45,888 nucleotides of DNA, from positions 1 to 45,888 of IMG/VR virus record IMGVR_UViG_3300018086_000001. One strand, written 5' to 3'. This stretch comes from a virus. This document shows positions 30,618 through 39,936 of the stretch, in pieces; positions within the stretch are counted from its first letter, which is position 1, and the number at the start of each line of letters is the position of its first letter. Both the position numbers and the translations under genes were made by a program. The notes under the pieces are model-generated. The model was not told the DNA's origin and made no database searches. It was given only the letters and a program-made list of their open reading frames with translations.

Positions 30618-32894
30618 ATGGCCCGCGACAAGAAAGCTAAGAAGGTCCGCGTCGCGCCCGACGAAGCGCTTGAGCCGTCCTTTCAGCCAGAAGGGCGGGC
30701 GGATCAGCTTGTTCGTAAAGAGGCCGTGCGTGAAGCCCTTCTAAAAATTTTCACGGATGTCACGCAGGGTTTCTATAAACAGGCCGATCGTGCTGACGAT
30801 ACCAAGGATTGGTGGGATGTTTACAACTGTGTCCTTGGGCAGAAGCAGGCTTATAACGGCAACGCCCAAATCTTTATTCCTATTGTACATTCGGCCGTGG
30901 AGGCGCGCAAAACGCGCTTCGTCAATCAGGTTTTTCCTAAGAACGGTCGGTACATCGAGGCTGTTTCAGAGGATGGTACGATACCGCACGCTGAGACAGC
31001 GCTGTTGGAACACTACGTTCGTAAAGCCAAGCTCCGCACCCAAGTCGCTCCCGCCCTCTGCAAGAATGGCGATATTGAAGGTCAGATGACCGTTCAAGTG
31101 ACGTGGCAAGAGTTTCGTCGTCACGTCGTTCATAGGGTTAAGAGAGGAGGCTCTCAGTCTCCCCTGCAAGGGTCACAGGGACCTGTGGGGATGCCGGGGC
31201 AACCTCCTATGGGCTCGGGTCCTGGTGCGTCTATGGGCGGCATGCAGGGGCTTTCTCAAGCTTACACGGAGGCTGATGATATCGATGAATCGTTTGATGA
31301 TATCCAAGAGGAGGAGCTTGTCGAAGGTCGCCCTGTGGTCAAGGTCATTCCCGACAGTGACCTCCTCGTCCTTCCTCCGACTGTGGACTCTCTTGAAGAA
31401 GCTCTTCGATCGGGGGGCTCGGTCACGACAATTTGTCGTTGGTCCGAGTCGATGATTGAGGAGATGATTGCAACCGAGGAGATTGATCCCGAAATAGGAG
31501 AGGCGCTTAAAGAGAGGTTGATCGATGAACAGACACTTAAGGAGCATCAACGACAGGACAAAGCTAAGGAAATGGTTGATGCCGCGGGTATCAAGAGTGG
31601 CGCGCGGGGCAAGTATGCACTTGTTTATCGCACTTGGGTCATGCTTAATATCGATGGCGAGCGTAGACTTTGTCTGGCATATTATGGGGGTGAAAACCTC
31701 ATACTCGGATGCAAGCGTAATCCTTACTGGTCTGATCACATCGACATTATCTCCTCTCCTGTGGACAAGGTTGATGGATCATTTAAAGGTCGATCAAAGC
31801 TAGAATTTGGCGTTGCTGACCTTCAATATCACGCAAATGATGTGACGAATCAGGGCGCGGATTCGGCGACCTACGCTCTCTTGCCGATTGTTATGACGGA
31901 CCCCGAGAAGAATCCGAATGTGGGAGAATTTGTTCTTACGCTCGCGGCGGTATGGAAGACGGACCCGACGTCAACTCAGTTTGCGAAGTTCCCCGAGATT
32001 TGGAAGGATGCTTTGGAATTGGTTGCTGCCGATCAGCAAGCGATTTTTCAGGCGCTATCGGTCAATCCAGCGCAGATCACGCAGGGCATGACGCCGAAGA
32101 AAAAGCCGTCTCAAGCTGAGATTGCCAACGAGCAACAGGTAGATATTCTCACTACGGCGGATGCAGTTACCGTTATGGAAGACGAAATATTTACCCCAAT
32201 CGTTCTTTTTATGTTGGAGTTGGATCATCAATATCGAGACAAGGCCCTTCGTGTTCGTCAATATGGCCCGACGGGTATGATGATGAACATGATCGAAATA
32301 CCGCTTATCCAAATGGATAAGACGTATCAGTTTCGTTGGTTCGGTGTAGAGCAGGCCCGGAATGCGCAGACTTTACAGCAGCAAGTCGCCGGTATTAACG
32401 TTTTACGAGGCGTTCCTCCGCCCCTTATTCAGGGGTATCGTTTGGATCTTGGGCCTCTTCTATCTCATATGGTGGACAATCTTTTTGGCCCAAGACTCGG
32501 CGCAACTATTCTCAAGGATATTCGCCAAGAGCTAACGATCGATCCTGAGTTTGAAAATCAGATGTTGCTAAACGGTCATGTTGTTCCAGTACATCCGATG
32601 GACAATTTGCAGCAGCATATGCAGGCGCATATGCAGGCTGGGCAGCAATCGGGTGATCCGCATGGGACAATTCGCGCGCATATGGCGGCTCACATGCAGG
32701 CATTTCAGTTTGCGCAAAATCAGGCGATGATGCAGCAGATGCAGCAACAAGGTCCGCCAAAGGGCGGTCAAGGTCCTGGGGCTTCGAGGGGTGCGCGTAT
32801 GGGCGCTCAACCGACTGCCCCCCGTGGTGGACAAAATCCGCCAGGAACGATCGCTCAAGATCAGCTTAAAGACCCGATGAGAATGCCGCGATGA
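30618..32894 (+). CDS. Portal protein
   Basis: The 758-residue protein has podovirus-portal features: an N-terminal helical region ending DWWDVYNCVLGQKQAYNGNA, FIPIVHSAVEARKTRFVNQV, a stem/wing part with GRSKLEFGVADLQYHANDVT and NPAQITQGMTPKKKPSQAEI, and a C-terminal barrel-like tail. That tail is rich in Gln, Met and His (HMQAHMQAGQQSG, MMQQMQQQGPP). A Gly/Pro/Met-rich insert lies near residues 175-215. The portal forms the dodecameric ring through which DNA enters and leaves. Position after the terminase and before capsid genes agrees. Its stop overlaps the next ATG (ATGA). Confidence 0.85.
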   Translation: MARDKKAKKVRVAPDEALEPSFQPEGRADQLVRKEAVREALLKIFTDVTQGFYKQADRADDTKDWWDVYNCVLGQKQAYNGNAQIFIPIVHSAVEARKTRFVNQVFPKNGRYIEAVSEDGTIPHAETALLEHYVRKAKLRTQVAPALCKNGDIEGQMTVQVTWQEFRRHVVHRVKRGGSQSPLQGSQGPVGMPGQPPMGSGPGASMGGMQGLSQAYTEADDIDESFDDIQEEELVEGRPVVKVIPDSDLLVLPPTVDSLEEALRSGGSVTTICRWSESMIEEMIATEEIDPEIGEALKERLIDEQTLKEHQRQDKAKEMVDAAGIKSGARGKYALVYRTWVMLNIDGERRLCLAYYGGENLILGCKRNPYWSDHIDIISSPVDKVDGSFKGRSKLEFGVADLQYHANDVTNQGADSATYALLPIVMTDPEKNPNVGEFVLTLAAVWKTDPTSTQFAKFPEIWKDALELVAADQQAIFQALSVNPAQITQGMTPKKKPSQAEIANEQQVDILTTADAVTVMEDEIFTPIVLFMLELDHQYRDKALRVRQYGPTGMMMNMIEIPLIQMDKTYQFRWFGVEQARNAQTLQQQVAGINVLRGVPPPLIQGYRLDLGPLLSHMVDNLFGPRLGATILKDIRQELTIDPEFENQMLLNGHVVPVHPMDNLQQHMQAHMQAGQQSGDPHGTIRAHMAAHMQAFQFAQNQAMMQQMQQQGPPKGGQGPGASRGARMGAQPTAPRGGQNPPGTIAQDQLKDPMRMPR

Positions 32895-34516
32895 AGAGAT
32901 TGCTTGCTGTAACGTTTGGTGTCTTTTTTGTTACGGCGGTATGGGCTCAAAATTATATTTTAATGGCGCAGTATCCAACGCCAAGTTTGATCCCAGGAAA
33001 CGGCATCTCGATCTCGGGGGTTTGGCCAAATCAGGTTGTCAGTAATATTTTTGTGCCGGTGTCCGGTGTATGGACGGTTCCGCAGGGCGGGACTGGACAA
33101 TCTTCTTTCACTGCTAATCTTCCAATTTTGGGTAACGGAACGGGGAACCTCGCCCAAGGGACCCGTTCGGGTAATACGACTGAATTTGCTACGGCGAATG
33201 GCGCTTTTACTTCGGGTAACTGTGTAACTACCGACGCAAATGGTAATTTTATTAATGGAGGTGTTTGTGCCCCCGGAACGGTTGTTTATATCCCTTCAAC
33301 TAGTTGTAAGGGTAATGACGCAGTCGATGATTCAACGGTAATTAATTCTGCTATTACGACAGTATATAATGCGGGAGGTGGCGTTGTCCAATTTTCTAAC
33401 GGCATGGACTGCCGAATTCAAAACCCAATTATTTTAAAGGCTTATGTACAACTCGTGGGTGCGGGAGCGATTGTTAATGTTTCTCCCGGTGTGGGAACGG
33501 TTATTAGGCCCGCTGCAAATATAGCTGCTTTGATAACTCAAGCGACCTTGACGAATTTTATTCACTCGGCAGGTATTTGGAATTTGACTCTCGACGGTCG
33601 TGCTGCAAGCTACACGGTTACTAATATTGTTGATGTATGGTGGGTTAACGGGAGATTGATAAATAATTATATAGCGAATGGGACGGGTAATTGTATTAAT
33701 TTTCTTGGTAGTGTTGCCAGTGGTGCTAATCCTGATTGGGTCAATTGGGTTAAGAATAATTCTGTTCTTGAATGTGCTAATACAGATTTAGCTTTTTCTG
33801 GTACTGATTCTATTATCGAAGGTAATTATGTTTCTGGCGGTTTGGTTAATGGTAGTTATGGTGGTCTTATTAATTCTTATGGTGCGGTTAGAATTATTGG
33901 AAATCAGTTCGAGGATATATCAGGTGGTGTTGGGTTGCTTGTTTTGGGTCCGGGCGCTGGCTGTGCTACTACTGATAATCCTACAGTTATTGTAGGTAAT
34001 AATATAGAGCAGAACACGACAGGGTTAGAGTTTCAACTCGGTGCTTGTGGCTCAACGGAAACTACTGATACGACAGTGTCAGGTAATATGTTCGTTGCTA
34101 ATACTACTCAGGATATTTATGTTGATAGCGGTGTTCAAACAGGTGTTATAGCGGGTAATTCTTTTTCTGATTCGACGCCATCGAATGGACATATTGCGTT
34201 TAATGGAACTAGCAATGCTGGATGGGTTATAGGTCCGAACGATTATCATTCGGGTACGACTCAGATAGTTAATATGCCTACGGACGCGGCCTCGCAGGTA
34301 TTCGGAGCTAATTCGCAGATGTCATCTGTGCTACTGAAATCTTCAACGATTGCAAACCTTGGTTCATGTGGCAGCGGGAATGTTGGGCAGACAAAATGGG
34401 TTATTGACACGGTTGCTAGCGGAGCGCCGGTATGGCATGGTAACATAACAGGTGGCGGATCAACCCACATTTATTCGCTGGGTATATGCAACGGTTCAAC
34501 ATGGCAGTATGAATGA
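32891..34516 (+). CDS. Tail-spike-like beta-helix protein with signal peptide
   Basis: The 541-residue protein begins with MKRLLAVTFGVFFVTAVWAQ, a plain Sec signal peptide with a likely cut before Gln20. A tail-fibre motif VPQGGTGQSSF is followed by a pectate-lyase-like start (CKGNDAVDDSTVINSAITTV). A right-handed beta-helix of repeated N-x-I/V rungs follows (IIEGNYVSGG, RIIGNQFEDI, VIVGNNIEQN). It should form the receptor-binding or depolymerase spike. The signal peptide is unexpected for a virion part. The gene is AT-richer than its neighbours and overlaps both by 4 bases. Confidence 0.78.
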   Translation: MKRLLAVTFGVFFVTAVWAQNYILMAQYPTPSLIPGNGISISGVWPNQVVSNIFVPVSGVWTVPQGGTGQSSFTANLPILGNGTGNLAQGTRSGNTTEFATANGAFTSGNCVTTDANGNFINGGVCAPGTVVYIPSTSCKGNDAVDDSTVINSAITTVYNAGGGVVQFSNGMDCRIQNPIILKAYVQLVGAGAIVNVSPGVGTVIRPAANIAALITQATLTNFIHSAGIWNLTLDGRAASYTVTNIVDVWWVNGRLINNYIANGTGNCINFLGSVASGANPDWVNWVKNNSVLECANTDLAFSGTDSIIEGNYVSGGLVNGSYGGLINSYGAVRIIGNQFEDISGGVGLLVLGPGAGCATTDNPTVIVGNNIEQNTTGLEFQLGACGSTETTDTTVSGNMFVANTTQDIYVDSGVQTGVIAGNSFSDSTPSNGHIAFNGTSNAGWVIGPNDYHSGTTQIVNMPTDAASQVFGANSQMSSVLLKSSTIANLGSCGSGNVGQTKWVIDTVASGAPVWHGNITGGGSTHIYSLGICNGSTWQYE

Positions 34517-35025
34517 TGGCTCAACCTACTCTTTTGGCTTCGATCATTGCCGGCGAATCATCTCTGCTGGCTGGTCAACAGGCGGTTTTGAATGTCATCA
34601 TGAATCGAGCAGCAACTAATTATGGTAATCATGGGACTACGTGGATTGCTCAAGCGACTGCGCCGCAACAATTTTCAGCATATCCTAACGCTTTAGGAAA
34701 ACCTACAAGTGATATATATGCTATGATTCTAGCGGCAATTGATGGGGAATTGGGTAATATCGTTCCTAAAGCTCTCAATTACGCTAACCCCTCTTTGACA
34801 TCAGCGGAATGGGTCAAGGAGGCGAACGCTACGGGATTGGGGGTTAACATCGGCGGTAATGTGTTTTGGGCTGATGATAAGGGGGGATCGCCCGGATATG
34901 ACCCTTCAAAATTATGGTCTCCTGGTGTTACGCCGACCCCCATTCCGTCTTCCGATGTTGTCGCGCTTAAGAAGGGCCTGTTAATGGTCGCTAGCGTGCT
35001 AACAAGTCTTGCTGATTCTCTATGA
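34513..35025 (+). CDS. SleB-like cell-wall hydrolase (endolysin)
   Basis: The 170-residue product matches the SleB/Hydrolase_2 fold: IAGESSLLAGQQAVLNVIMN with Glu14 as candidate catalytic residue, NRAATN, then QATAPQQFSAY. These enzymes cut murein, mostly as lytic transglycosylases. A C-terminal segment (VVALKKGLLMVASVLTSLADSL) is amphipathic. With the two small genes that follow, it makes a lysis cassette placed between spike and scaffold genes. Its ATG overlaps the previous stop. Confidence 0.8.
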   Translation: MMAQPTLLASIIAGESSLLAGQQAVLNVIMNRAATNYGNHGTTWIAQATAPQQFSAYPNALGKPTSDIYAMILAAIDGELGNIVPKALNYANPSLTSAEWVKEANATGLGVNIGGNVFWADDKGGSPGYDPSKLWSPGVTPTPIPSSDVVALKKGLLMVASVLTSLADSL

Positions 35026-35037
35026 CGGGAGTGTAGT

Positions 35038-35205
35038 ATGAACTGGGCTTTGGTAGTGGAAATCGCCTCTTTGGTCGAGAAATATGGTCCGAGTGCCTTA
35101 GAGGTAATTCAGGATATTATCGACACCCTGAATACGCATAAGGCGAAGCTTGAAGCCAAGGCTCCGAATCCGCCTTCGCCGGCTCCCGTTTCGACTGATG
35201 CGTAA
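35038..35205 (+). CDS. Small protein in lysis cassette (55 aa)
   Basis: ATG 35038 follows GGGAG. The product is a short helix (LVVEIASLVEKYGPSALEVI) with a charged stretch (THKAKLEAKAP) and a Pro-rich end. It has no clear membrane span. Its place between the endolysin and the membrane protein suggests a lysis or regulatory role, without further evidence. Confidence 0.6.
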   Translation: MNWALVVEIASLVEKYGPSALEVIQDIIDTLNTHKAKLEAKAPNPPSPAPVSTDA

Positions 35206-35217
35206 CATGTCATATAA

Positions 35218-35514
35218 ATGACAGATGCGGTAAACCCTGATCTCTCGTTAATCGAGCGTTGGGGAGCATTTTTCTTTGCGATATCTTCTGGCGTTCTCGC
35301 TGGAGGGTCATTTATATTTAGTAGAATTTGGCATGCAGGACAAACCTACGAGTTATTGCATTCTGATATTGAGGCTTTGAAGGCATGGCGTGAGAGAATT
35401 GAGCCTGAGCACACGTCAATTCAGACACAGTTGGCGACATTGACGGCTCGAATTGAATACCTGATTCGGCTTAACGAGCAGCGACTTGACACTTTCCGAA
35501 AACCGGAATTATAA
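35218..35514 (+). CDS. Holin or spanin-like membrane protein
   Basis: The 98-residue product has one membrane segment (GAFFFAISSGVLAGGSFIFS) near the N-terminus, followed by a charged coiled coil (LHSDIEALKAWRERIEP, then LATLTARIEYLIRLNEQ). Next to an endolysin this fits a single-span holin or an inner-membrane spanin. The sequence alone does not settle which. Confidence 0.65.
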   Translation: MTDAVNPDLSLIERWGAFFFAISSGVLAGGSFIFSRIWHAGQTYELLHSDIEALKAWRERIEPEHTSIQTQLATLTARIEYLIRLNEQRLDTFRKPEL

Positions 35515-35522
35515 GGTTGAAC

Positions 35523-36272
35523 ATGGCAGGCCCAAATGACATCGAAGAAGACGAAGATCGGGACCCGGATGACCTCGAAGAGGGGGCCGATGCCGGATCA
35601 ATCGACGACGAAAGCGGGGATGCCCTCGAAGGGCAAGAAGAGCAAGCTTCCGAAGCCCCGCAAAGGGTAAGTCGTCGGGATGATCGTCTTCGTGAAGAGC
35701 TACGCGCAGAGCGCGAGCATCGCGCGCGCGTAGAAGCGGAGCTTCAAGAGCTTCGCTCTAATCGAGATCGCCCGCAACAGCCCAAAGAAGAGAGCGACGA
35801 TGAGTTTTTAGCTCGCATCTCTTTGATGGAGCCGCTTGCACAAGTCGATGAGAAAATTAGACGTTCGGAAAAGAAGCATGAACGTCAGCTTATGATAGCG
35901 ACGTTTCAGGCTCGTGATCAGGCTGATAAAGCCGCTTATGTAGCGAGGGCCACTTCTGATCCTATTCGGCGCAAATATGCCGAGGAAGTCGAGCGCACAC
36001 TTGCTGATGAACGCCGTCGAGGCACCCCCTTTGCCGGTGCAGATCGCGAGACGGTTTTTCATTATATTCGTGGCAAGGCGATGGATGCCAATAAGGGTCG
36101 AGAGCAGGCTCGTCAGCAGGGCCAGCAGAATATTCGAAATCAGCAAGCGCGCACAACTGGCGGCCGGGGCGATGTTGCTTCCGCTCCTCGCGGTCAGAAG
36201 CGCTTTGCCGTTAATGACATGTCTCCCGAAGCTGTTCGAGCCCGATTGGAGCGACCGGATTCATACATCTGA
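35523..36272 (+). CDS. Scaffold protein
   Basis: The 249-residue protein starts at ATG 35523. An acidic, disordered N-terminus (NDIEEDEDRDPDDLEEG) is followed by charged coiled coil (REELRAEREHRARVEAELQE) and a basic, Gln/Arg-rich end (REQARQQGQQNIRNQQAR, GQKRFAVNDM). This charge layout and the place directly before the major capsid gene are typical of podovirus scaffolds, which guide capsid assembly and then leave. Confidence 0.82.
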   Translation: MAGPNDIEEDEDRDPDDLEEGADAGSIDDESGDALEGQEEQASEAPQRVSRRDDRLREELRAEREHRARVEAELQELRSNRDRPQQPKEESDDEFLARISLMEPLAQVDEKIRRSEKKHERQLMIATFQARDQADKAAYVARATSDPIRRKYAEEVERTLADERRRGTPFAGADRETVFHYIRGKAMDANKGREQARQQGQQNIRNQQARTTGGRGDVASAPRGQKRFAVNDMSPEAVRARLERPDSYI

Positions 36273-36282
36273 GTAAAGTCAA

Positions 36283-37632
36283 ATGGCTATCAATTATTCA
36301 ACTTCATTCACTGCCGACGTTGTAGCCTATATCGCCAACGAAACGCTTCCGTTAGCTCGGCGCAGGCTTGTCGTTTATCGCTTTGCTGATCCTTTGACCC
36401 TTCCTAAAGGGCGAGGTATTCAGTATCAGGCGGCTCGCTGGAACCGCATCCCCTTGCCGTATGCGCCATTGTCTGAGGGCGTTCCACCTGTTGGGCAGAC
36501 CATGACGGTTACGATGGTTTCGGCGACCGCGGTTCAGTGGGGCGACAAGGTCACGATTACTGATGTGGCCGAGATGACGGTTATGCATCCGATGTTCCAG
36601 ATTGCTAAAGAGCTTTGCACATTGGCGGTCGCTGAAACTTTGGAGCGTAACACGCACAATGCCCTTCTTGCCGGTGCTCAGGTCAATTATGTCAATACGC
36701 GCGGATCGCGCGGTTCACTCGTTGCTGGCGATGTATTGAACATTCACGAGTTCAACCGGATGGACGGTGCGCTTGAGACACTTGGCGCTCCCCGGTTCAT
36801 GGGCGACGAGCAGACGAATAAGTGGGAAGAGGCAGAGAGTGGCGGTTCTACGGCTTCGAACGATCCTCGCGGAATGCCGCACTATTGCGCTGTCATTCAC
36901 ACTCTTTGCGTGCAGGATGTTCGAGAGAACTCGACCTTCGTTCTGGCGTCGAGCTACAGCGATATCAACAAGCTCTACAATGCTGAAATTGGCGAGCTTT
37001 CGGGTATCCGGTTTTGCGCCTCGAACATGGTCCCCTTCTGGACGGGATATGCCAACACGGCTTATTCCACGGCGGCTGGTTCGGTAGGTAATCTTGCTGG
37101 CGCTTCCTATTATGTGATCGTGACTGGTCAGGATACCCAGAATCAGTATGAGTCGTATGTGGCGGCGGTTAGTAGTGCGATCGTGGTTTCAGGGCCGACT
37201 GGCTCGATCACCGTCACCACGCCGACAACGACTGGCTACACTTACAATGTTTACATTGGCACTTCGACATCGCCTACCAATTTGGGTTTGTCACCGCAGG
37301 GGCCGACTGTTGGACCTTTGACGGGGCAGGCGACGCAGTTGCCTCCCAATACGTCGATTACGGTTACGGGTATCGGCATTGCCCAGACGCCGCCGGCCGC
37401 TCCCGCTTCGGGCGTGACGGTCTATCCGACTTATATCTTCGGACGTGGAGCTTATGGGCAGGTCGTACTTGATGAAATCAAGTACACCTATCTCGACAAG
37501 GCGGATAAGTCGGACCCGCACAATCAGCTTCGCGTTGTGGGTTGGAAGGTGATGTATGGGACGATCCTCTTGAACACGATGTTCTACGGGCGGATCGAAT
37601 CGACTTCGGCCTTCACATCAACCTTCGGGTGA
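36283..37632 (+). CDS. Major capsid protein, N4-gp56 family
   Basis: The 449-residue protein fits the N4-gp56 major capsid family (HK97 fold): LPLARRRLVVYRFADPLTLP, QWGDKVTITDVAEMTVMHP, ETLERNTHNALLAG and, near the end, GWKVMYGTILLNTMFYGRIE. Between about residues 265 and 385 there is an extra Thr/Pro/Gly-rich domain (SYYVIVTGQDTQNQYESYV, TYNVYIGTSTSPTNL) that resembles a fibronectin-III/Ig-like insertion and would project from the capsid surface. The family link concerns the capsid only; no N4-type virion RNA polymerase is present. Confidence 0.88.
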   Translation: MAINYSTSFTADVVAYIANETLPLARRRLVVYRFADPLTLPKGRGIQYQAARWNRIPLPYAPLSEGVPPVGQTMTVTMVSATAVQWGDKVTITDVAEMTVMHPMFQIAKELCTLAVAETLERNTHNALLAGAQVNYVNTRGSRGSLVAGDVLNIHEFNRMDGALETLGAPRFMGDEQTNKWEEAESGGSTASNDPRGMPHYCAVIHTLCVQDVRENSTFVLASSYSDINKLYNAEIGELSGIRFCASNMVPFWTGYANTAYSTAAGSVGNLAGASYYVIVTGQDTQNQYESYVAAVSSAIVVSGPTGSITVTTPTTTGYTYNVYIGTSTSPTNLGLSPQGPTVGPLTGQATQLPPNTSITVTGIGIAQTPPAAPASGVTVYPTYIFGRGAYGQVVLDEIKYTYLDKADKSDPHNQLRVVGWKVMYGTILLNTMFYGRIESTSAFTSTFG

Positions 37633-37635
37633 TCC

Positions 37636-37986
37636 ATGGCCCTAATTGGAATGGGGACGTCGTCGACCTCGACGCTTAACGGTTTCCATATGAACGGCGA
37701 TTTCACAGCGGCTGACGCTGCGAGCTTGCGTTCGAACATAAAATGGGACGGAGTTTACGTTAACAAGGCGTGGACTCAGATTCAGAACCACATTGCGTAT
37801 CCTGGGGCTTTTGAGTTTCAGTATGGGCGTGGGTTTCTTTATGTCCCTCGTAGAGGCATGTTGCAGGTGTTTGAGGGTGATTATGTCGCCTATGATCCGC
37901 AGGGATGGCCGATTCTTGTAAGTGGCTGGTCGATTAGCGGATCAGGTTCTAGTGGCTGGTCTGGTCCGAGCGCAGGAACGCCTTGA
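37636..37986 (+). CDS. Head-associated protein, unknown
   Basis: The 116-residue product (FHMNGDFTAADAASLRSNIK, VYVNKAWTQIQNHIAYPGAF, GFLYVPRRGMLQVFEGDYVA) looks like a small beta-rich domain with a Gly/Ser-rich tail. It lies directly after the capsid gene, where decoration or head-completion proteins often are. No family is recognised. Confidence 0.62.
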   Translation: MALIGMGTSSTSTLNGFHMNGDFTAADAASLRSNIKWDGVYVNKAWTQIQNHIAYPGAFEFQYGRGFLYVPRRGMLQVFEGDYVAYDPQGWPILVSGWSISGSGSSGWSGPSAGTP

Positions 37987-38201
37987 TGCTCGTCGAAGGC
38001 GTCAACGTTCTTATCCTAGATAAACCGGATAAGTCTGATCCGTGTAACTTGGCTGTTGTCATTCATGCGAGGGCGTATATAGACGAGAAGCTTCGTACTT
38101 GGACTGCGAGAGCCGAGTTTAGAGCCGATAAGTACGAATCTCCGCATGTTGTTTTGGAACGCTGTTTTGCTGCTTTGTTACAGGATGTTCTAAATGGTTG
38201 A
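37986..38201 (+). CDS. Small hypothetical protein
   Basis: ATG 37986 overlaps the previous stop by one base. The 71-residue product (VNVLILDKPDKSDPCNLAVV, WTARAEFRADKYESPHVVLE) has no recognised family. The next gene begins 8 bases before its end. Confidence 0.6.
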   Translation: MLVEGVNVLILDKPDKSDPCNLAVVIHARAYIDEKLRTWTARAEFRADKYESPHVVLERCFAALLQDVLNG

Positions 38202-38715
38202 TCGTACAGGACCCCGCAAAGGGCCAAAGCAGCCTCGTTTCAATCGGTCGATAAGCGACTATGTCCCTCCGTCTTTGGAGAGGGACGCACTTCCTAACTT
38301 CGATTTGCTCGACGAGGAAACGAAAGAGCGTCTTCGCCAGAAGGCCCGCGCCAAAATTGAAGCTGAAGAGCGTTTGAGGGCCGAGGATGCGTTTCTTGAG
38401 CAGGAGAAGCTAAGGCTCGAACGCGAGCTTCATCCCGAGCTTCATGAGCCAGAGGAAGAGGTAACGATCGACCTTGCTATCTATACCGATCGGCTTATCA
38501 TCGACGGCCGGCATTTCATGCACGGTCGCACGTACAAGGTGCGACATAGTGTCGCAGCGGTTCTTCGAGATCAGATGGCTAGGACGCATAGGCACTATGC
38601 CGATACACATCGCGATCCGGCCAAGGCTATGATGGAGGCTAGTCAGGCGATTGCCAAGGGCGGCCCCTCGTGGGCTGTCATTAATGGTTCGACAGGACAG
38701 GTGACGAAATTTTGA
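38194..38715 (+). CDS. Head-tail region protein, unknown
   Basis: The 173-residue product has a basic start (RTGPRKGPKQPRFNRSI), a highly charged helix (EERLRAEDAFLEQEKLRLER) and a folded end (IYTDRLIIDGRHFMHGRTYK). It lies between capsid and adaptor genes. No family is recognised. Its stop region overlaps the next start (TTGA). Confidence 0.65.
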   Translation: MVDRTGPRKGPKQPRFNRSISDYVPPSLERDALPNFDLLDEETKERLRQKARAKIEAEERLRAEDAFLEQEKLRLERELHPELHEPEEEVTIDLAIYTDRLIIDGRHFMHGRTYKVRHSVAAVLRDQMARTHRHYADTHRDPAKAMMEASQAIAKGGPSWAVINGSTGQVTKF

Positions 38716-39179
38716 GTGACGTTCCCGCCATAGGCATTTCGTTTCGCCAGACTATTGATGAGTCTGCGCGTGAGATCGTGCTTCAATGCCACATTTCATC
38801 CGACTGCACGGACGAGCAGTTGAACACACTTCTCGATAAACTTTCCTCTGCCGCTGATCGGCAAAAGGCCAAGACGCACCTGCCGACGGAGAAAAATCTT
38901 CTCGACGAGGCCCGTGAGTCGCTGGACAGAGAGCGAAATAACTATCTCCTTCTACAAGCTGAACGGGACCTTATGATCTCGAATTTCCAGCGAGAAGCTG
39001 AGAGCAATGGACGGCGCAAGCCATTCATGGGCGGGCAAAATAAACAGAAGCTCGATCATTTGAATGGTAAGATTGGGCAGTCTGAACAGAGCATTAAGGT
39101 TCTTGAAAAGCGGATTTCGAGTTCTGAGAACATCGTTGCCGCAATGGAAGCCAAGGTGAGTTTTGGCGCGGAGGCATAA
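38712..39179 (+). CDS. Coiled-coil protein starting at TTG
   Basis: The only fitting start is TTG 38712, overlapping the previous stop (TTGA), so translation is probably coupled. The 155-residue product is mostly coiled coil (NLLDEARESLDRERNNYLLL, NGKIGQSEQSIKVLEKRISS) after a short beta-like start. A role in head or tail assembly is possible. Its stop overlaps the next ATG (TAATG). Confidence 0.65.
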   Translation: MSDVPAIGISFRQTIDESAREIVLQCHISSDCTDEQLNTLLDKLSSAADRQKAKTHLPTEKNLLDEARESLDRERNNYLLLQAERDLMISNFQREAESNGRRKPFMGGQNKQKLDHLNGKIGQSEQSIKVLEKRISSSENIVAAMEAKVSFGAEA

Positions 39180-39934
39180 TGCCCCTGCAAGCTCAGCAAC
39201 TTATCACTCTTTGTTGCCAAGAAGCCAAGGTTCCTTCGTGGACAACGCAGGCCGGACAGAAGCTCAATCTCATTCTGGGCGAACTTTGTGCGTTTGATCT
39301 TGATGTGATCCGCGCCACTTATCAGTTCAATTTCAGCACGACGTTAGCGAGCGGTTCCAATCCGGTAAATACGCAGTCACTTCCTGCTAATTGGATGCGC
39401 GCTAATAAGAACGATGTGTTCTACACGATCCTCGGCGTGCAGTATGTCATGATCCCGGTATCGCTTGCTGAGTTCGATGCACTCGTGCAGCAAGCGGGAT
39501 TGGCTCAATATCCTGAGTATTATGCGGTAGATAACTCGCCGAGGGGCACGGGCGGCAATCCGATCATGTATGTGTGGCCGCCCCCGAGTGGGGCTTATCC
39601 GGTTACGGCGCGCTACTATGCCAAGCAGGCGGACATCGCCAACCCGTCAACAAGTACGGTCATTCCTTGGTTCTCCTATGAGAGTGAGCTTTATCTGCAT
39701 CGTCGTTTGACTGGCGAAATGATGCTGATGGCGAATGATGACCGGGCGACGATGTTTCTCAATGGAGAATCAAGAGTGGGAGGTGGGGCGACGTTTATGG
39801 GGGCTTCGGCGATCTTAAAGCGGTATCTGCAAAGCAAAGATGATGCACAGCGAATAGGTACGGTGACGCTCGATAAAAGGAGGTTTGGAACGCCATTTGA
39901 TAAGCTTCGCAATACTAAAACAATAGGGTGGTAA
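39179..39934 (+). CDS. Head-tail adaptor / tail tubular A-like protein
   Basis: The 251-residue protein is helical at both ends with a beta core. ELCAFDLDVIRATYQFNFST, SLPANWMRANKNDVFYTILG, PIMYVWPPPSGAYPVTARYY and YESELYLHRRLTGEMMLMAN follow the pattern of P22 gp4/T7 gp11-type adaptors, which join the portal to the tail. It precedes the tail-hub protein, as usual. Confidence 0.72.
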   Translation: MPLQAQQLITLCCQEAKVPSWTTQAGQKLNLILGELCAFDLDVIRATYQFNFSTTLASGSNPVNTQSLPANWMRANKNDVFYTILGVQYVMIPVSLAEFDALVQQAGLAQYPEYYAVDNSPRGTGGNPIMYVWPPPSGAYPVTARYYAKQADIANPSTSTVIPWFSYESELYLHRRLTGEMMLMANDDRATMFLNGESRVGGGATFMGASAILKRYLQSKDDAQRIGTVTLDKRRFGTPFDKLRNTKTIGW

Positions 39935-39936
39935 TT

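Noticed and set aside
36283-37632. True N4-like phage
   Set aside because: Only the capsid family is shared; there is no giant virion RNA polymerase and the replication genes differ.
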